A DNA stretch of 64,000 nt from Guyanagaster necrorhizus. Taxonomy: Eukaryota > Basidiomycota > Agaricomycetes > Agaricales > Physalacriaceae. The notes under the pieces were generated by a model. The model ran no database searches, had not been told where the DNA came from, and was given only the letters and a program-made list of their open reading frames with translations. Positions 32,266 to 45,500 of this stretch are shown here, piece by piece. A program made the translations under genes and the position numbers. Location: contig NW_025064880.1 of assembly GCF_019112545.1 (NCBI RefSeq), forward strand, positions 935,719 through 999,718. Reading direction: 5' to 3'. Numbering within the stretch: the first letter of the stretch is position 1; each line of letters opens with the position of its first letter.

Positions 32266-34019
32266 CACTGCACCCCCTTCGCAGCCAACCGCAATCCCTC
32301 TTGAACTGCAACAGCCTGGGGATATAAAGTGAGTTAGAAAATAGACGGAAAACGTTGCCTTCACCTCCTCTACCCATGGCAACTTGAAAAACTCGCTCCG
32401 CCGCAGTTCTTCTTGCCTTACTGTCAAGCCCTCTGTCGGACCACTGCCCAGAATGGTCTCGAGATCACGCGATTGGGATTCCAGCCAGGTCTGTATAAAC
32501 TCCGCAGGATTGTTAGCGAACGATTCCAAAAAGGTACGTTTCAAATGGGAATTATGCAGTGACTGTGCATGGAGGGCTATCTGCAATCCAAATCAGCGTC
32601 AATTTACGAGAAAATACAAATCTGTGACCTCTTCATCTAGCTTCGCAAGGTTCTGAGTGCTTTCCCTGTTCGTCTGTAACATGACGCTCATGCGATTTTT
32701 GAGGAAGACGTCTTCCGCCTTCACTTCTATATCCCAGGCAGTGGGTCGGTCTGGAGGTGGCACTGAAGGGTCGATAGTGTAGAACAGAACCACAGGGTCT
32801 GGCGTCGACAGATACTGGTTAACTACGTCTGGTAATTTTTGAAAGGGGGTACTTTCTGCGCGGAATATCTAAGGAAGAAGTGAGTGAGTATAGTGTGGTA
32901 TTGGAAATGAAATCATTGTCCACCGGCGCCAGCTTTTCGTCTGCCCGTACCACCCTTCGATCCACCTTATCTTGTAGACCGTGAAGCTTGATATAGTTCC
33001 ACAGTGTCTGGATGACACCGACACGGCTCTCTTCCTTAATACCCAAAATATCGCCTGAAGAGAACAACGGTCAGACAAGCTGACAAGCAATGATCTGAGC
33101 TACATGCCAAGTTCAGGGCTGACTTTATACTGCTCCGGATAATGATCTGGATATAAGATGATACGTAACTTGAGAGCTGCATCCCCGGTCCGTCGAATGG
33201 TGAACCCGTCCAAAACAGGGTTCTGAAGTCCGGTCGCACGAGGCCACTGTATTAATTCCAGGTAAGAGGGGTTTCCAGGTGAATGTCGATGACCGACCTC
33301 AACAATATTGCCTTCTGGGTACAGCAAGGGATCTCTGTCCAACTCTACAATCATCTTCTTGATAAACGTCGAAAACTTTCGCATCGGTGCCTTGTCTTTA
33401 CTTCGCTGGTTCCCAACCTAGATAAAGGATATGTAAGAGCTCAGCTGTGGCTAACGCAGGACGCACGCACCTCCAACAGACGACCCTCGACCTTGAAGCT
33501 CCAAGCTGGTATGCCCTCTCCCGTTTCAAAGTTCGCCATCTGCTCACCACCAGTTTGCCAGATTTGCGAAGACACTGTATGGCTGAGAAAGAGCCGCAAT
33601 GTTCGCGTAGTCTATCTCGAGAAGTGAGCGCGCCGTCGAATGCGCTGTACGATACACACTGTTGGATTCCGTGCAAGCGAGTCCTGAATTTCGACCTTCT
33701 TACGGGTCATTGTCCAGTCCAACTTGCGTTCCATTTCCAGGAGATCTTGATACATTCGTGAATCTTGGGCAAAGTCTGGGTTCTGAAGAACGACATTGGG
33801 CAGCGTTTTGTCGGTTATTTTTCGTCGCCTGAAACAAAAACGGTCATAATCAGAGAATGTCATCGTGCAGGGTTGCTTGCTTTGTGGCCTTTGCCCCATC
33901 CATTGCAGCGAAGAAGAGTTACAATTAGAATTTTTTGGAGAGTAGACGAAGAGAGAAGGAGACGAAGAACTGTCACAGGTCACGGGACTTTGAGAGTCTC
34001 CGGGCCGGGTGAACCACAT
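32266..34019 (-). CDS. SWI/SNF subunit of the SMARCD/Snf12/Rsc6 type (SWIB domain)
   Basis: The protein is a core subunit of SWI/SNF-class chromatin remodellers. Blocks in family order are RRRKITDKTLPNVVL, MYQDLLEMERKLDWTMTRKK, the region around MRKFSTFIKKMIVELDRDP, and GFTIRRTGDAALKLRIILYP. The SWIB domain follows: VSPELG, LGIKEESRVGVIQTLWNYIK, and LHGLQDKVDRRVVRADEKL. Near the C terminus come PTAWDIEVKAEDVFLKNRMS, NPAEFIQTWLESQSRDLETI, and RRSEFFKLPWVEE. Splicing near 32330 yields a final AVAVQEGLRLAAKGVQ with TGA at 32266-32268. The start is uncertain: ATG 34019 is the first in frame, with later in-frame ATGs nearer the conserved part. Confidence 0.87.
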
Positions 34020-34163
34020 CGGAATATTGCCAAGTTCAACTTAACGGCACTTGCATGATAAAAAAATACAAGTCATATTTGTTCTAAGATAATGAAATGT
34101 GCTACTGGTGAGGATATCCATCTCTTTCGCGAGTTGTATTCTTCATCTGAATACTCTTCGTCG

Positions 34164-35392
34164 TCACCGTTTCACCTTCATCCACTTCATTATCGGTGTC
34201 CCCCCCATCCTGTTCGAAGGCTGAAATACCACAGGTCCTGAGGATATTGCTGCCCAGCCAACGAGCACAGTTTTCGGTACCCTCCCATCTCGAATCCGCG
34301 ACTTGGATTTACTCATCTTCTTCTCCATTCTGTTCTGCAACGTCAAGCACGAAACAAAGAGACCCCAGTAGGAGCCGCACGAGAGTAACGCATGAAATCT
34401 TCTCAGCGATGCTGTTGGATCCCATTCCATACAACAACGCATGGCAGACCGTAGAGTTGATCGGTCGACAAATTCCGTTCCCTTTCGTCAATTGCACGCC
34501 ATCTTCTGCCAGGTAGAACGTCCGCAAGGCCTAGAGACATTAAGGACTTGAATCCGTTCATCGCACGCGGGCCACGGGGGATATTGATTTTTAGGTCGGG
34601 AGTTATCTTGATGTTAACGTGATACTAAACATAACAAAAAAAAAACTCAACAAAACTGTACCGAGTGCAGCAGTGATACTCCAAATAGACGTCCACGGAT
34701 TGGGCGTGTGGGGGAGTAGATTCGGGAGAGAACTTTACACTGAGAGACCGGTGATATTGAGCACTGTCAGCACTGACTTGGAAGGGTCGTGTCCATAAAG
34801 ACGCATATTGCCCCATCCATCATCGGAACCATCGACAGTCAAAGGAACTACCGAATCGTGAATTACACCCTGTTGATCATCTTCAAGACTTGTGGTACCC
34901 AGCCCAGTGCAGATACCCTTATCAGTATGCTCGTGAAAAGTTGAAAGGTCTTCTCCTGCGAACTGGTTCAACTCTGGTTCAAAGCTCTCGACAGCCGTCT
35001 TTCTCTGTTCGAGATATGCCGACTAGTCCTTGGATTTTTCTGGGCGGATCAAGTGAAATTCTGCATGAAACACATGTCACTGTCCATTGACGACCATGGC
35101 ACCTCGACATAATCATTTCCTTGAGGATTGGACAACTTCAGAACGTTCTTAGTGTCTTCATTGAAGCCAACGACCCTGAGTTTGCGAGACTGTTGGCCAA
35201 TAAGGCTTCTGTGCAAGCTCGCAGGCAGAGCATCCTTGCGAAACTGAGAAAACTCTGTATCATTGAGAAGAAACTCGGAAAGACGACGAGCGTCAAGGAT
35301 ACCTGGGGCTGCAGGGGGACTACGACAAAATGGACACATGGTGATAACGGAAAAAGGGCGTCGTTCAGCACAGTTCTTGCTGTAACTTGCAT
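34164..35392 (-). CDS. Unrecognised multi-exon gene with a Cys-rich N terminus
   Basis: I do not recognise this gene. Minus-strand open pieces read like protein: CPFCRSPPAAPGILDARRLS, EFLLNDTEFSQFRKDALPAS, and RKLRVVGFNEDTKNVLKLSN. Further on are VESFEPELNQFAGEDLSTFH, SVVPLTVDGSDDGWGNMRLY, and KSVLTVLNITGLS. FKFSPEST-type sequence and a piece TFYLAEDGVQLTKGNGICRP follow. CPFC could be half of a zinc site (an upstream CNASYSKNC lies in the same frame). Introns of 40-60 bases can join some but not all pieces, so the boundaries are rough. It may be a lineage-specific gene or a decaying one. Confidence 0.35.
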
Positions 35393-35425
35393 TACAAAAT
35401 TTACTTTATTCCTTTCTTCCTGTCT

Positions 35426-37447
35426 TTAAGTTTCGCGCTGCATTAATGTCGCTATTTCTGTAGGAACCGCCGGCCGTTTCTCCCATCCTGCAAGCCATCC
35501 GATCCTTGCGCCTTCATCATCCCCAGCACTTGGAAGAGCAAATACACCGGTGACTAACCAAATATTCTTCGCACTGCCCAAGTGATTCTGCCGCAGCGTT
35601 GGCAAAACAGCCCTCGGTACCATCAGATTCGAGTTCGCGTCTGTTCTCAGCACCTGTCCTACTCTCCCGGATTGTCCCAGATCAACAATGCCAGAAACAC
35701 CAGCACGAGACGCCGCGCGACCTTCGCCACCCTTTTCAAATGTTCCAAAAGCCTCTCCATCTATCGTGATGCCCAGAGCTCTCCCGTCCTTTCCCTGTCC
35801 GTATATCGCAAAACCGCCTTCAGCAGATAATAAGTTTCTCCCCGTCCGTAACCTGTGCACACGGAGATGCCACACTGGCGAGTTCTGCTGTGGTGGCACC
35901 AGCCATGTCTCTACCTGGACATCCTTCCAGGGATACCACATCGACCTTAGCCATTTACCACTCTCAATCCTAGCCTCCCTTGTGTCTCTTCTACACTTCC
36001 ACGTCTCTCCGTTGTCATCACTTAGAGCCAACGTATTGTCGCCCCCCAATTCTTCCAGGGTTCCATTCCCGACAGGGACACTGTATCCAAAGGCGGAGGA
36101 ATAAGCAAGTTTCCCATACTTGGCCGGTCCTTGTTTGATGGGATATGAGCACTGTTGGCCAGATGATAGAATATAGGTGTGCCCTCCAACGGTGGTGGCA
36201 ATATGCAGTGGATGATACAGAATTTTGGTCGTCTCAAGCAATATCTGGGGGTAAGGCTCTTCCTTTGTTGCCCAGAACGGATGGTTGTTGGGTAAAGACA
36301 GTATTACAAAGGACTTGCAACACCAGTACGGAGACCCGGGAGAGTTGTAGTTCTCCGTCATGTTGTGGTTGGGATAACAGAAACCGATGGTAAGGGTACC
36401 GTCGGCATTGAACGCCCCCGCCTGTTTTGCCCACCACCTGATGTTCCTTAATTGCAAACCCTTGACGACTCCCCAAGTCAATGGAGCTGGGAGTTCAACG
36501 TCGGCGAAAGCGAGGGCCCCCCAAAAGGACGACATTGCAAAGCGATAGGTCATACTCCTGCCGAAGGGGATCGCACGACCTGCCTCCCCGTGAGTACACT
36601 AAGGCATTAGCAATAATAATTCATCCTACCTTCTCCGTCAAAGTAGCACACAAAGTCCAAAGCAAATTGCCTCGCTCTGTTCCTGTATTCTTCACATCGA
36701 ATGGGATCTTCGTCTTGCTGCAGCTTCGAGTAGACGAGCTGCGCAAATTGAATCGCAAAGGAAGACGAATAATAATCGAGTTGGACAACACCCTCTGGGC
36801 CATCGCGAGACCATCCATCGCCGATATAGAATGTGTCGAGATGATCCATGTCAGCTTTCATTCGTTCCGCGTTGAAACGAGTCGAGCCAGCTTTTGATAA
36901 ACCCAGGTTGGCAAAGACCTGGGAGAGTAAGGATAAATATGGGTTAGGGAAACATATTACTCACGCGGAACCAAAGCCAGTTTGTATTGGGCATCTCCTT
37001 GTCATTCATACCACCTAACCATTTTTCGACTTTGACCTTGGATTCTGGAGGGAGGGGATCCCACAATTGCTCTTTAGCAACAGCAATAGCGAAGCCTAGG
37101 GCGGAGCACTCGACCATCCTTTGGTCTTTGTCTCGCATGTCTCCCCAGAACTCTTCGTTATCAGGATCGGTCCCATTCTTCAAGCCGTCAACCCATCGCA
37201 TGGTACCAGAGTATTCATATCCACCCGATAGTAATGATGCGAGGCCCCAGATGGGACGAGAGAAACCTTCCAACTGAGCAGCAGCCTCGTCGTAGTGCGT
37301 TCCAGTATGGCCAATGTGAACTCTGGCACCACCAGGTGAAGTGTGCTTCTCAAGGGCGTCGAGGATATCCACAAGGAATTTCTTCAAGTCATTCCTGGTC
37401 TGTATGGGATTGGGCGCGAAGGGGGTAACGTTTCCAAACGTCTCCAT
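35426..37447 (-). CDS. DUF2264 protein (GH154-like carbohydrate-active enzyme)
   Basis: DUF2264 proteins share an (alpha/alpha)-barrel and are now grouped with glycoside hydrolases (GH154, beta-glucuronidase activity in characterised bacterial members). ATG 37447 gives [20 protein letters not shown], typical of the family start. Diagnostic parts are [62 protein letters not shown], and [40 protein letters not shown] and [20 protein letters not shown] follow. The last exon (about 375 codons) is a beta-rich C-terminal domain. No signal peptide is visible, so it is likely intracellular. Two or three short introns split the gene. The substrate in fungi is not known. Confidence 0.85.
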
Positions 37448-37635
37448 GGCTGGTGCACGTGGGAACGCGATGAACCTCACTTATGTAGGGATATCAGTTT
37501 GAAATCGGGCCGGACAGAACTGTCCGCTGATCTGTTCGTGATCTTGTTCTATTCTTAAGAGAGAAAAATCATCTGAAATGTACTGCATTGAAACGAGTCG
37601 AGGTCACAGCAGCCTATTCACAGTACAAACGGTAC

Positions 37636-40045
37636 TCAGCTACTTATCTCCGTTGTATTCTTCCGATGTCTCCGCTTTTTCTTCTTCTGCTCTGGACCTG
37701 TGTTTTCTTCCGGCAGCTTGCGCTTGTCGCCAGCATCAGGAGCATCTGCACTGTCAGCACCGTCCTTTGCTTCCTCACCTAGCTCCTGATCTGTAGCTGC
37801 TCCCGTTTTCGAACGCATGCGTTCCTTTTTCCCCTTCCGTTTCTTTACCGGTTTCTCTGCGTCAAGCGTAACGGCGTCACCACCTGACCTTGCCGCGATT
37901 TTGTTCTTCAGTTCCTTCAGCTTCTCGGCCCGCTTCGAGTCCCATACGCTGTCTTTTCGGTAAGGAGCATATTTCTTGACTCCCATGTATTCATTGAGTT
38001 CAGCATCTGTAGCCATCAAAATCTCGGCCGGGGTCAAGGCAAAGTTTTGAGCTTGCACGGGAGTGTATTTAAAGCGTGTGGTAAAGCCGCCGACCTAGGT
38101 CCAGGAAGTTATTTGTGAGCACCATAAAGACAAACAGGACATACCACATCGTTGAAGTCTAGCTGGTAGAGTTCATTCATGTATTCATCCAATTTCTTCT
38201 TCCGCATTTCTTCTGTGCCATCCCACTCTTCGTTCCCATGCTCGACGTCGGCGTCCATAGCGTTGATATCTACACCGCCAGCATCCTCCTCAATGGTCTT
38301 CTTTTTCTTTTTCTTCTTTTTCTTCTTTTTCTCTGACTTATGCTCATCATCGGAAACCAGAATGTCACCAATGTCAATATCGTCGTCCCATACGGGCTTC
38401 TCGACGTCCTCCGCTTCTTCCTCTGCGCCATAGAGTTCTTCCATCTGCGCATCATGAACCTCGGGATCCCAGTCTGCATCCAAATCCAGTGCTTCGAGTG
38501 CTATAAAATCAGGCGATATCAGCCTCTCGTTAGGCTCTTTCAAAGGGAAACATGCCTGGATCGGCCTCAAAGCTCTTTCCGCCTTCACGCCCGATCTTAT
38601 CCAACTTGGCTCGTATCTCCTTCATCTTTAGGGACTTGAGCCTTCTAACTTCGTCTTTCTTCTTCTGCAGTTCCTCCTCCTTCCTCGCCCTTCTGCGTTC
38701 GCGCGCGTCCTTTCTCGTAGTGTTTTCTCGTCGTACAAGAGATGAGATGTTACGAGGGTAACTCTTGATCTCTGCTGCATCACTATAAAGACAGTTTGAT
38801 TCAGATAGGTGTAGACAGCGAGACCAGGAAGAACGAACGGCTCCTCGAATCGGAAGTTGTACGAGCTTTCGAATCGGTCCACAATCTCTTCAAAATCATC
38901 TTCGTCAATGTCGGGGTCAGCCGTCGGTAGGGGGGGATCCTCAGAAGCGGAACCGCCCTCGTCCTCGTCATTCTCTTTCTTTGCCTTATCTTTTCCTTTC
39001 GTTCGACCGGATGTTGCTTCCCGATAAGTTGGGACATGCATTGAAGATCGATCAATCCAACCTCGGTTGAGAATATAGCTGAAGAATCAACGGTCAACAG
39101 ACTGTCGTACAGACGAAGGCAAAACAGCTGCACTTGATAAGGAACTCGTGGTTTTCTTCGTCTTTGGACTCATTGCTTGCAGCCTCCTTGCTCTTCGTTT
39201 TCGATTTCTTCGGTGCATCATCCCACTCAGACTCCTGCTTGATTGTATCTTGGCTATCCCGGAAAGTGACCAACTCTTTAAGGTCGACGCCAACTTGCTG
39301 CTGCAGAAAATTGCGATATTCTTCCTCCTCTTGCTCGCGTTCATCTTTGGTCTTCTCCCGCGGAACAAGTAGATCATCGTCATCGCGTTCAGAGTCGCTT
39401 TGGTGAAAAGCAGCTATTGTTTCCTTCCGAAGTTCGTGTTGAGCTTCGACGTGTGTCGGCTCTGGAGATGGAGAGTGAGAAGTCGGATTGAGCGTGGATT
39501 CAAGCATAACTTGGCGAAGAGTGACAGGGTTTGATTGCTGTATAAAAATTTTGTTAAAATTGATCTGTCTAAAGCCAAAGGAATTACCTTGATTTTTGTT
39601 CGTGACACTGGCTGTAAGGGGAGTGAGCGCGTCTGCTCCTCTAAATGAAACCATTATCAAACATGATTTCTTTTCTTGAAGCGACAGAACGGACCTCCGA
39701 AAATACTTTTCTCAGAATTGTAAATGTCTGGATCCTTCCTCTTGATTCGGGCCAGCGTCCTGAGAATTGCGGCATCCACAGCGGGCGTTAGCTCCTCTCC
39801 ATCTTCATCTTCAGACTCTGCTGACTCTGAGTCTGTCTCTTCGTTATCGTCGTCGTCTTCTTCGGCGTCGGAACCATACTTTGCTTTCACTATAGGCTGT
39901 CAGATTTTGGACAAGTGAATAAGCTGGTGAGCCAACGCTTTTCGAGTTCTTCTCTTTCCTTTCTATATTGGAATGCCTTTGCATAATGTTCGTTGATGGT
40001 AAACTGGTGAGTAGAGTCGCTGTCTGATTCCGAGTCTGACAACAT
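37636..40045 (-). CDS. KRI1: KRI1, ribosome-biogenesis protein
   Basis: Kri1 binds Krr1 and is needed for early 40S pre-ribosome maturation in the nucleolus. ATG 40045 begins MLSDSESDSDSTHQFTINEH and AKAFQYRKEREELEK, the family N terminus. An acidic block and AAILRTLARIKRKDPDIYNS follow, then KPVTLRQVMLE-type PVTLRQVMLESTLN, DDLLVPREKTKDEREQEEEE, and DDFEEIVDRFESSYNFRFEE. YPRNISSLVRR, EIRAKLDKIG and DWDPEVHDAQMEELYG are also present. A long lysine run (about 12 lysines) precedes KLDEYMNELYQLDFNDVVG. The C terminus has LMATDAELNEYMGVKKYAPY and ends with basic repeats. Its start lies only 70 bases from the PhoD-like gene start on the other strand. Confidence 0.9.
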
Positions 40046-40115
40046 CGCAGTGAAGAAGAAAGAAAAGGATATCCGGACCGGGTCGCCATCAGCTGAGGGT
40101 TTCATCGCTACGACC

Positions 40116-42532
40116 ATGCTACACGTACAGGCGCTGATTCCAGTTGCTCTATCGACTCTATTTCGCATCTCTGCCTACCTTTTTTTGCAGGTGGTCAGTA
40201 CTGTTCCTCCTTGGATGGGATACCCAGCTCACAACAATTAGATTCCGTCGCCAATACTTGCAATTGTCCTGCCAATTGCCTTTTCAGCATGGATCATTGC
40301 CCTATGGATGCTGCCATCTCCTTCAGAGCGCAAGGAAGAAAGCGACGGCAAGGCTCATCCAACTCGTACAGCAACAGTAGCTCCTTTCCATTATCACTCA
40401 TTTGGAAGGCTTATCGAGGCGCAGGTATACGTTGAGAGCGAAGACATTGTGCTAAACATCCTTTTGTCGCTTCCATCGTCATCCCGTCGAGTTCGTTGGG
40501 TCACCAACGCAATCAACATCGCCCTTTTTCTTGCCGCTGCAGAATTCCTTTGCACCCCATTTTTAGATTCCGCCTCAGACATCATCTTCACTCGTGTCGG
40601 TGCTGTTTATCCAGACAATGTCAAAATTGTTGCTCGTTACCCGCCTATAGACGATATAACACAATCCATACGCATCATATGGAGAGAGGCACCAAAGTCC
40701 GGGGCTCAAGAAATATCTTGGCATGACGGACCCTTATTTAATTTTGATGAAAATCGTGACTGGGTAGATGTCGTCAGGATTAAAGGACTCTGGCCTAATA
40801 GCCATTATGAATGTGCACCACTCTGTTCCATTCAGCGCAGTGATGAATCTAACTTGTTTCATTTTTCAGACTCGCTTGCAACAACTAATGGAACGCTGCT
40901 GCCCTACCCCTCTACACCTATCAAATTTCATACTTTCCCCGACCCTCGCCTCCCCAGCGGAAACAAATTCAGTTTCTTGGTGTCGTCATGTATGACCACG
41001 AATTTTCCTTATCTCCCGTTTCAAGGACGACGAATCAAAGGTTATGACTTACTCAGCAACCTTCTGTATCCGAAGGATTCTGCCTATAATTCTACCACTG
41101 ACACAGATGTCGCTGCAAGTAAGACCCTAACTAAAGAGAGATCTATGCTGCCAGAGTTCCTGCTTTTCCTTGGCGATTTTATCTATGCCGACGTTCCGAT
41201 CTACACTGGAAGCACCCTGGAGGACTACCGCAGACTATATCGCAGAAATTATCAGAGCAGCAGTTTTAGAAAAATTTATGAGCGTTTGCGTGAGTTTTAA
41301 AGTTGTTCATAATAGGAAAAGGCTCGTTAACAATTGCTCAGCAATTTTTCATGCATACGATGATCATGAGGTATGTACATGCACATCAACTTGAACGTCC
41401 TTTGACGGTGCCATGAAGATTATTAATAACTACGCCGGCGACGGGGACGACCTCAAGCCACCTTTTCCCAATGCCTCAGACGCCTTTGAAATCTACAACG
41501 CAAACCCAAATTATGATTCGATCCATGAAAGTCACTATTACTACGATTTTCGCTATGGTGATTCTGCTTTCTTCGTCATGGACACACGCCGCTATCGATC
41601 TTCTGCAACCGATGATTTAAGTGCGCGCGTGATGCTCGGTGATGCTCAACTAGCTGCCTTCTATAACTGGCTTTCGAGGGTATGACATATATGTATCTCA
41701 TCTCATTTCTAGCTACTAAAACAACTATGTTTAGGCCAATGATACGGCCGTCTTTAAGTTTGTAGTGACGTCGGTCCCATTTACCACGCTTTGGGGTCAC
41801 GACGCGGCTACGGACTCTTGGGCTGGTTTCCCTGCTGAAAGGACCTCTTTATTGCAAGCGATGCACTCCGTGCCGAATGTGATAATCCTGTCTGGGGATC
41901 GTCACGAGTTTGCTGCCATCGAATACAATCACGACAGTCTTCATACCGTGCGAGAATTCTCTACAAGGTAGCTACTTTGCTGTGCGATGTCTTCTGTTCG
42001 ATATCTGACGTCTTCTCTCATAGTCCTCTCAGCATGTTCTACATTCCTCTTTATAGAACACTGAAAATGCAAGGGGCAGAAGTTGTGACTAGGATTAAAC
42101 ACAGACTGAATATGACCAACGAGGGACCGGAATATATCACAGTGGAAGAACAGATTCCTGCGGAGAATGTATTCAAATACATTCCCTCCGGCAACTATAA
42201 ATGGTTCGTTCATATTCTACAAAAACTACCATAACTGCCCAGCGAATATCTCTCATTCTCTTTCGGTATCCAGGTCCACCATTGATGTTGACACTACGGA
42301 CTTGGAAATGCCGGTTTTACGCCTTAAACTTACTGTCGATGGCAAAACTGCGTATAGGTGAGCGAGCTCCACCACCTCATCAACTAGGAAGGGGCTTACG
42401 TCTCGGCATAGTTACACTTTAAACGGAACGCCGATAAAATTACACACATCCACGGCTCTGGGCGTATTTGTCTCAACAGGTATCAAGGACATGTTCAATA
42501 AAATCGGTATACATCCAAGCAAATGGTTCTAA
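40116..42532 (+). CDS. PhoD-like metallophosphatase with N-terminal membrane segments
   Basis: PhoD-type phosphodiesterases/alkaline phosphatases use a dinuclear metal site. ATG 40116 starts a hydrophobic segment (ALIPVALSTLFRISAYLFL). After the intron (about 40200-40251) a second segment reads SPILAIVLPIAFSAWIIALW, and a third possible one is AINIALFLAAAEFLCTPFL. The catalytic part has KFSFLVSSCMTTNFPY, LLFLGDFIYADVPIY (metal-binding GDFIYAD), HAYDDHE, FFVMDTRRYRS, VPFTTLWG, and VIILSGDRHEFAAIEY. It ends IGIHPSKWF with TAA at 42530-42532. Fungal homologues of this shape are membrane-anchored with the domain probably facing the lumen or outside. Splicing is regular. Confidence 0.88.
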
Positions 42533-42541
42533 TAAAATACA

Positions 42542-45500
42542 CTATCCACTTTGCTTCCACTCCGGGTCCGTTGATCGTCGCGCCGATCGGTTAAGCGAAA
42601 ACTGTTGCTGGATAATAGCATAATGCCTCATTTCGGCTTCACTAACGCTGGGAACCAGATGATTGAGAGCAAGCGTAAAATCATCTTCTGTTACAATAAC
42701 GTTGACCTCCTCTTGGGACGCAACTTCTGCCAAATAATATTGGGGCGTCAAAGGGTATGGATACTGATCGCCACCGGGTTGACTGTTGAGCCGAGCTGAA
42801 GACAGCGTATCATTAGCATGTGCAAAGTTGGCCGACACAAGAAACAAACCGATTGTTTCTTCCAATTCTTCGGCCTTACGTGTCATGGCATTCAAAAGAG
42901 CGTCGGAGCATACAGCATAAAAGTCGGCACCAGTGAGATTGAAGGGACATCGCTCGGCAAGGGCGCTCAAATCGAAATCGGGATGAAGGCGAAATTTTCT
43001 CGTCAATGCTTCGAGAATGTGCAACTGTTCTTCGTGAGTTTTGCTAACGCCTAGATACAGCATACGATCGAATCTGCAAGGGATTAAGACTAGATCCACA
43101 GAATGCATAAACTTGTGAGTTAACCTTCCAGGGCGCAGTAGCGCAGCATCTAATAGATCAGGTCGATTGGTGGCACCGATGACGAAGACATCCGTGCCTC
43201 CGCTTCCCGACATGCCATCCAGTTCAGACAGAAGTTGACTAACGATACGATCCATGACACCTCCCGAATCGCCGTGATTGCCTCTCTTTGGGGCTATCGA
43301 ATCGAGCTCGTCGAAGAATATAACGCATGGTTTTGCATCTCTTGCACGCTGGAAGATACGCCGTACATTGGCTTCCGATTCTCCAATGTACATATTAAGC
43401 AGCTCAGGACCCTTGACGGAGAAGAAGTTGAGCGCAAAGGACGTAGCGACGGCCTTGGCGACTAAGGTTTTTCCCGTTCCGGGAGGTCCATAGAGAAGAA
43501 TACCTAGACAAGTCAGTTAGGATTATGGCTTCGACAACATCGAGTAGGCCGCTTACCTGATCGTTTTTTTAATCCGTCTGAGAAGAGTTCGGGGTAGTCC
43601 AACGGTAATTGTATCGTGTCGAGAATGTCGGATTTGGCGTGAGCCAGACCGCCGACATCATCCCAAGAAACGTTGGGGATCTTCGGTGCGCCAATACCTT
43701 CAGAATAGGATGCTCTAGCTTTCCCAAGGGCCCCTTCAAAGTCAGAATTTGACAGCGTGACCCCTGCTTGGATTATATCGGACACATCCTCGTAATCCCT
43801 ACGAGCACAGACGGATCAGCATGAATACAAGGGTATATTCTCAGAACGTACACAGTTGAACTTGCACGTTCAATCGAAGCTGCCTCTGCACGCACCACCA
43901 AATCGACTAAATCGCCCGCCACCAAGGCAGCTGTTTGTGTTGCCAAAGCAGACACAGAGACATCGGGGGCTACTACTTTGCTGGCGAGTTGAGATTGCAG
44001 TATATCGTACCGTTCGACTTCATTCGGAGCCTATTCATTTATCATTAAAAATTAAGTTTGTTCATAGTGGGACGATTAACCTCGAAGGTAATTTCATGCT
44101 TGAAGAGAGCCACGAATGCTGGTGGTAGCTTGGAAGGTTCATTGGTGATCCCACATATCATAACCGGATAACCCGTAATCTTCCAGCTCTGGTGTACATG
44201 ATCAAGGCAATCTCGGAGTACGTTAATCATCGGAGATCCTATAAATAATTGTCGGCATATACATAGCCGAGAGAGATAGCAGGCATACCTGTTTTCGAAT
44301 CGGGGCCTTGAGAATTACTACCCAATCCATCAAGTTGTCGTAGGATGAGAAGGCAAGGAGAGCAGTCCATGGCTTTCTCAAACCGGGCCCGGAGTAAACC
44401 CTCGGTCTGCGTATCATTATCACCCACAGCATCGTAACAATTTATCTGTCTTATGTTCGCAAACAATTGAAGGGCAAAACAAAAGCCACTTACTTCAAGG
44501 ACGTGCATGCCGAGTAGGCGCGCCACACTATGGGCAGAACTATATTTGCCAGTTCCCCGTGCGCCACTGAGCAGAAAAGAGAGGGGTAGATTATAAGAAA
44601 CACTGTGCTTCCCCAGCACCACCGATGCAACGGAGAATAATTTTTCAAAGGAGGAATTTGGATCAGAGGTAGCAGGGCACGACAAGGCTCTTGGATGAAC
44701 ATCTGTCCTTATGAGAGTATATGAAGATTTGACGGATGCGGGACATACCTAGGCCAAGATATGCAGAAACGTCCGGTACCCGACAGTGCTCCACTCCGGT
44801 CTGTACCATGTGAGTCACAGAGGCATCGAACCAGCATCCTAGTTCGCCCAGTGTTGCCCCGATATAAGCGTCCGGCGATAGAGAATCTGCTTCGTTGGAT
44901 ATTACGTCGTGGTCGATGTTGGTTAGCACAAAGAAAACTGCCTCATTTGCGCGGCTTGGCGTAGAATCTCTAGACGATGTGATGAGTGCGGTAACTTAGC
45001 ATCGAAATGGCTCACGATACTGGGTACCTATCATGTTCCGCATGGCTATGTTGGTCGTCGGTATTCAAGGCAACGGCAATTACATCTCCCGCTTTCACCA
45101 AGGTCGGCGCCCCCTCAAAATGACGCTGTAACGCTGTCACAAATAGACTCTGGTATGTGCGATCCACTGATATGGGTGAGGCCACTCGAGCGACAGTTAT
45201 AGAACGGGCGGTGGGTACTGTGGGTTTACCTGAACCAAAAGGACTAGGGCAAAGCTGGATAGTGGATGATAGTGAAGGACTGGAATCTCCGCAGATGTTA
45301 TGGAGGAGGACAGAAGAGCCTAGGGCACAACCACTGGATTGAAATAAGTACATGGCCTGGAACAAGAACCTTCTATGCTCTTACGTCGAAGAGATTATAC
45401 TGTCTTCTGCAACAACCCGGACAAGGCGATATTTTGAAGAGCCTGTCAAATGCACTACGGCCTGTTGGTATTAAGCCAGAGTAGGACAGCAAAACTGGCT

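Noticed and set aside
38290..38340. Poly-F/poly-K run as a separate repeat element
   Set aside because: It encodes the lysine-rich segment of KRI1, a normal feature of that family.
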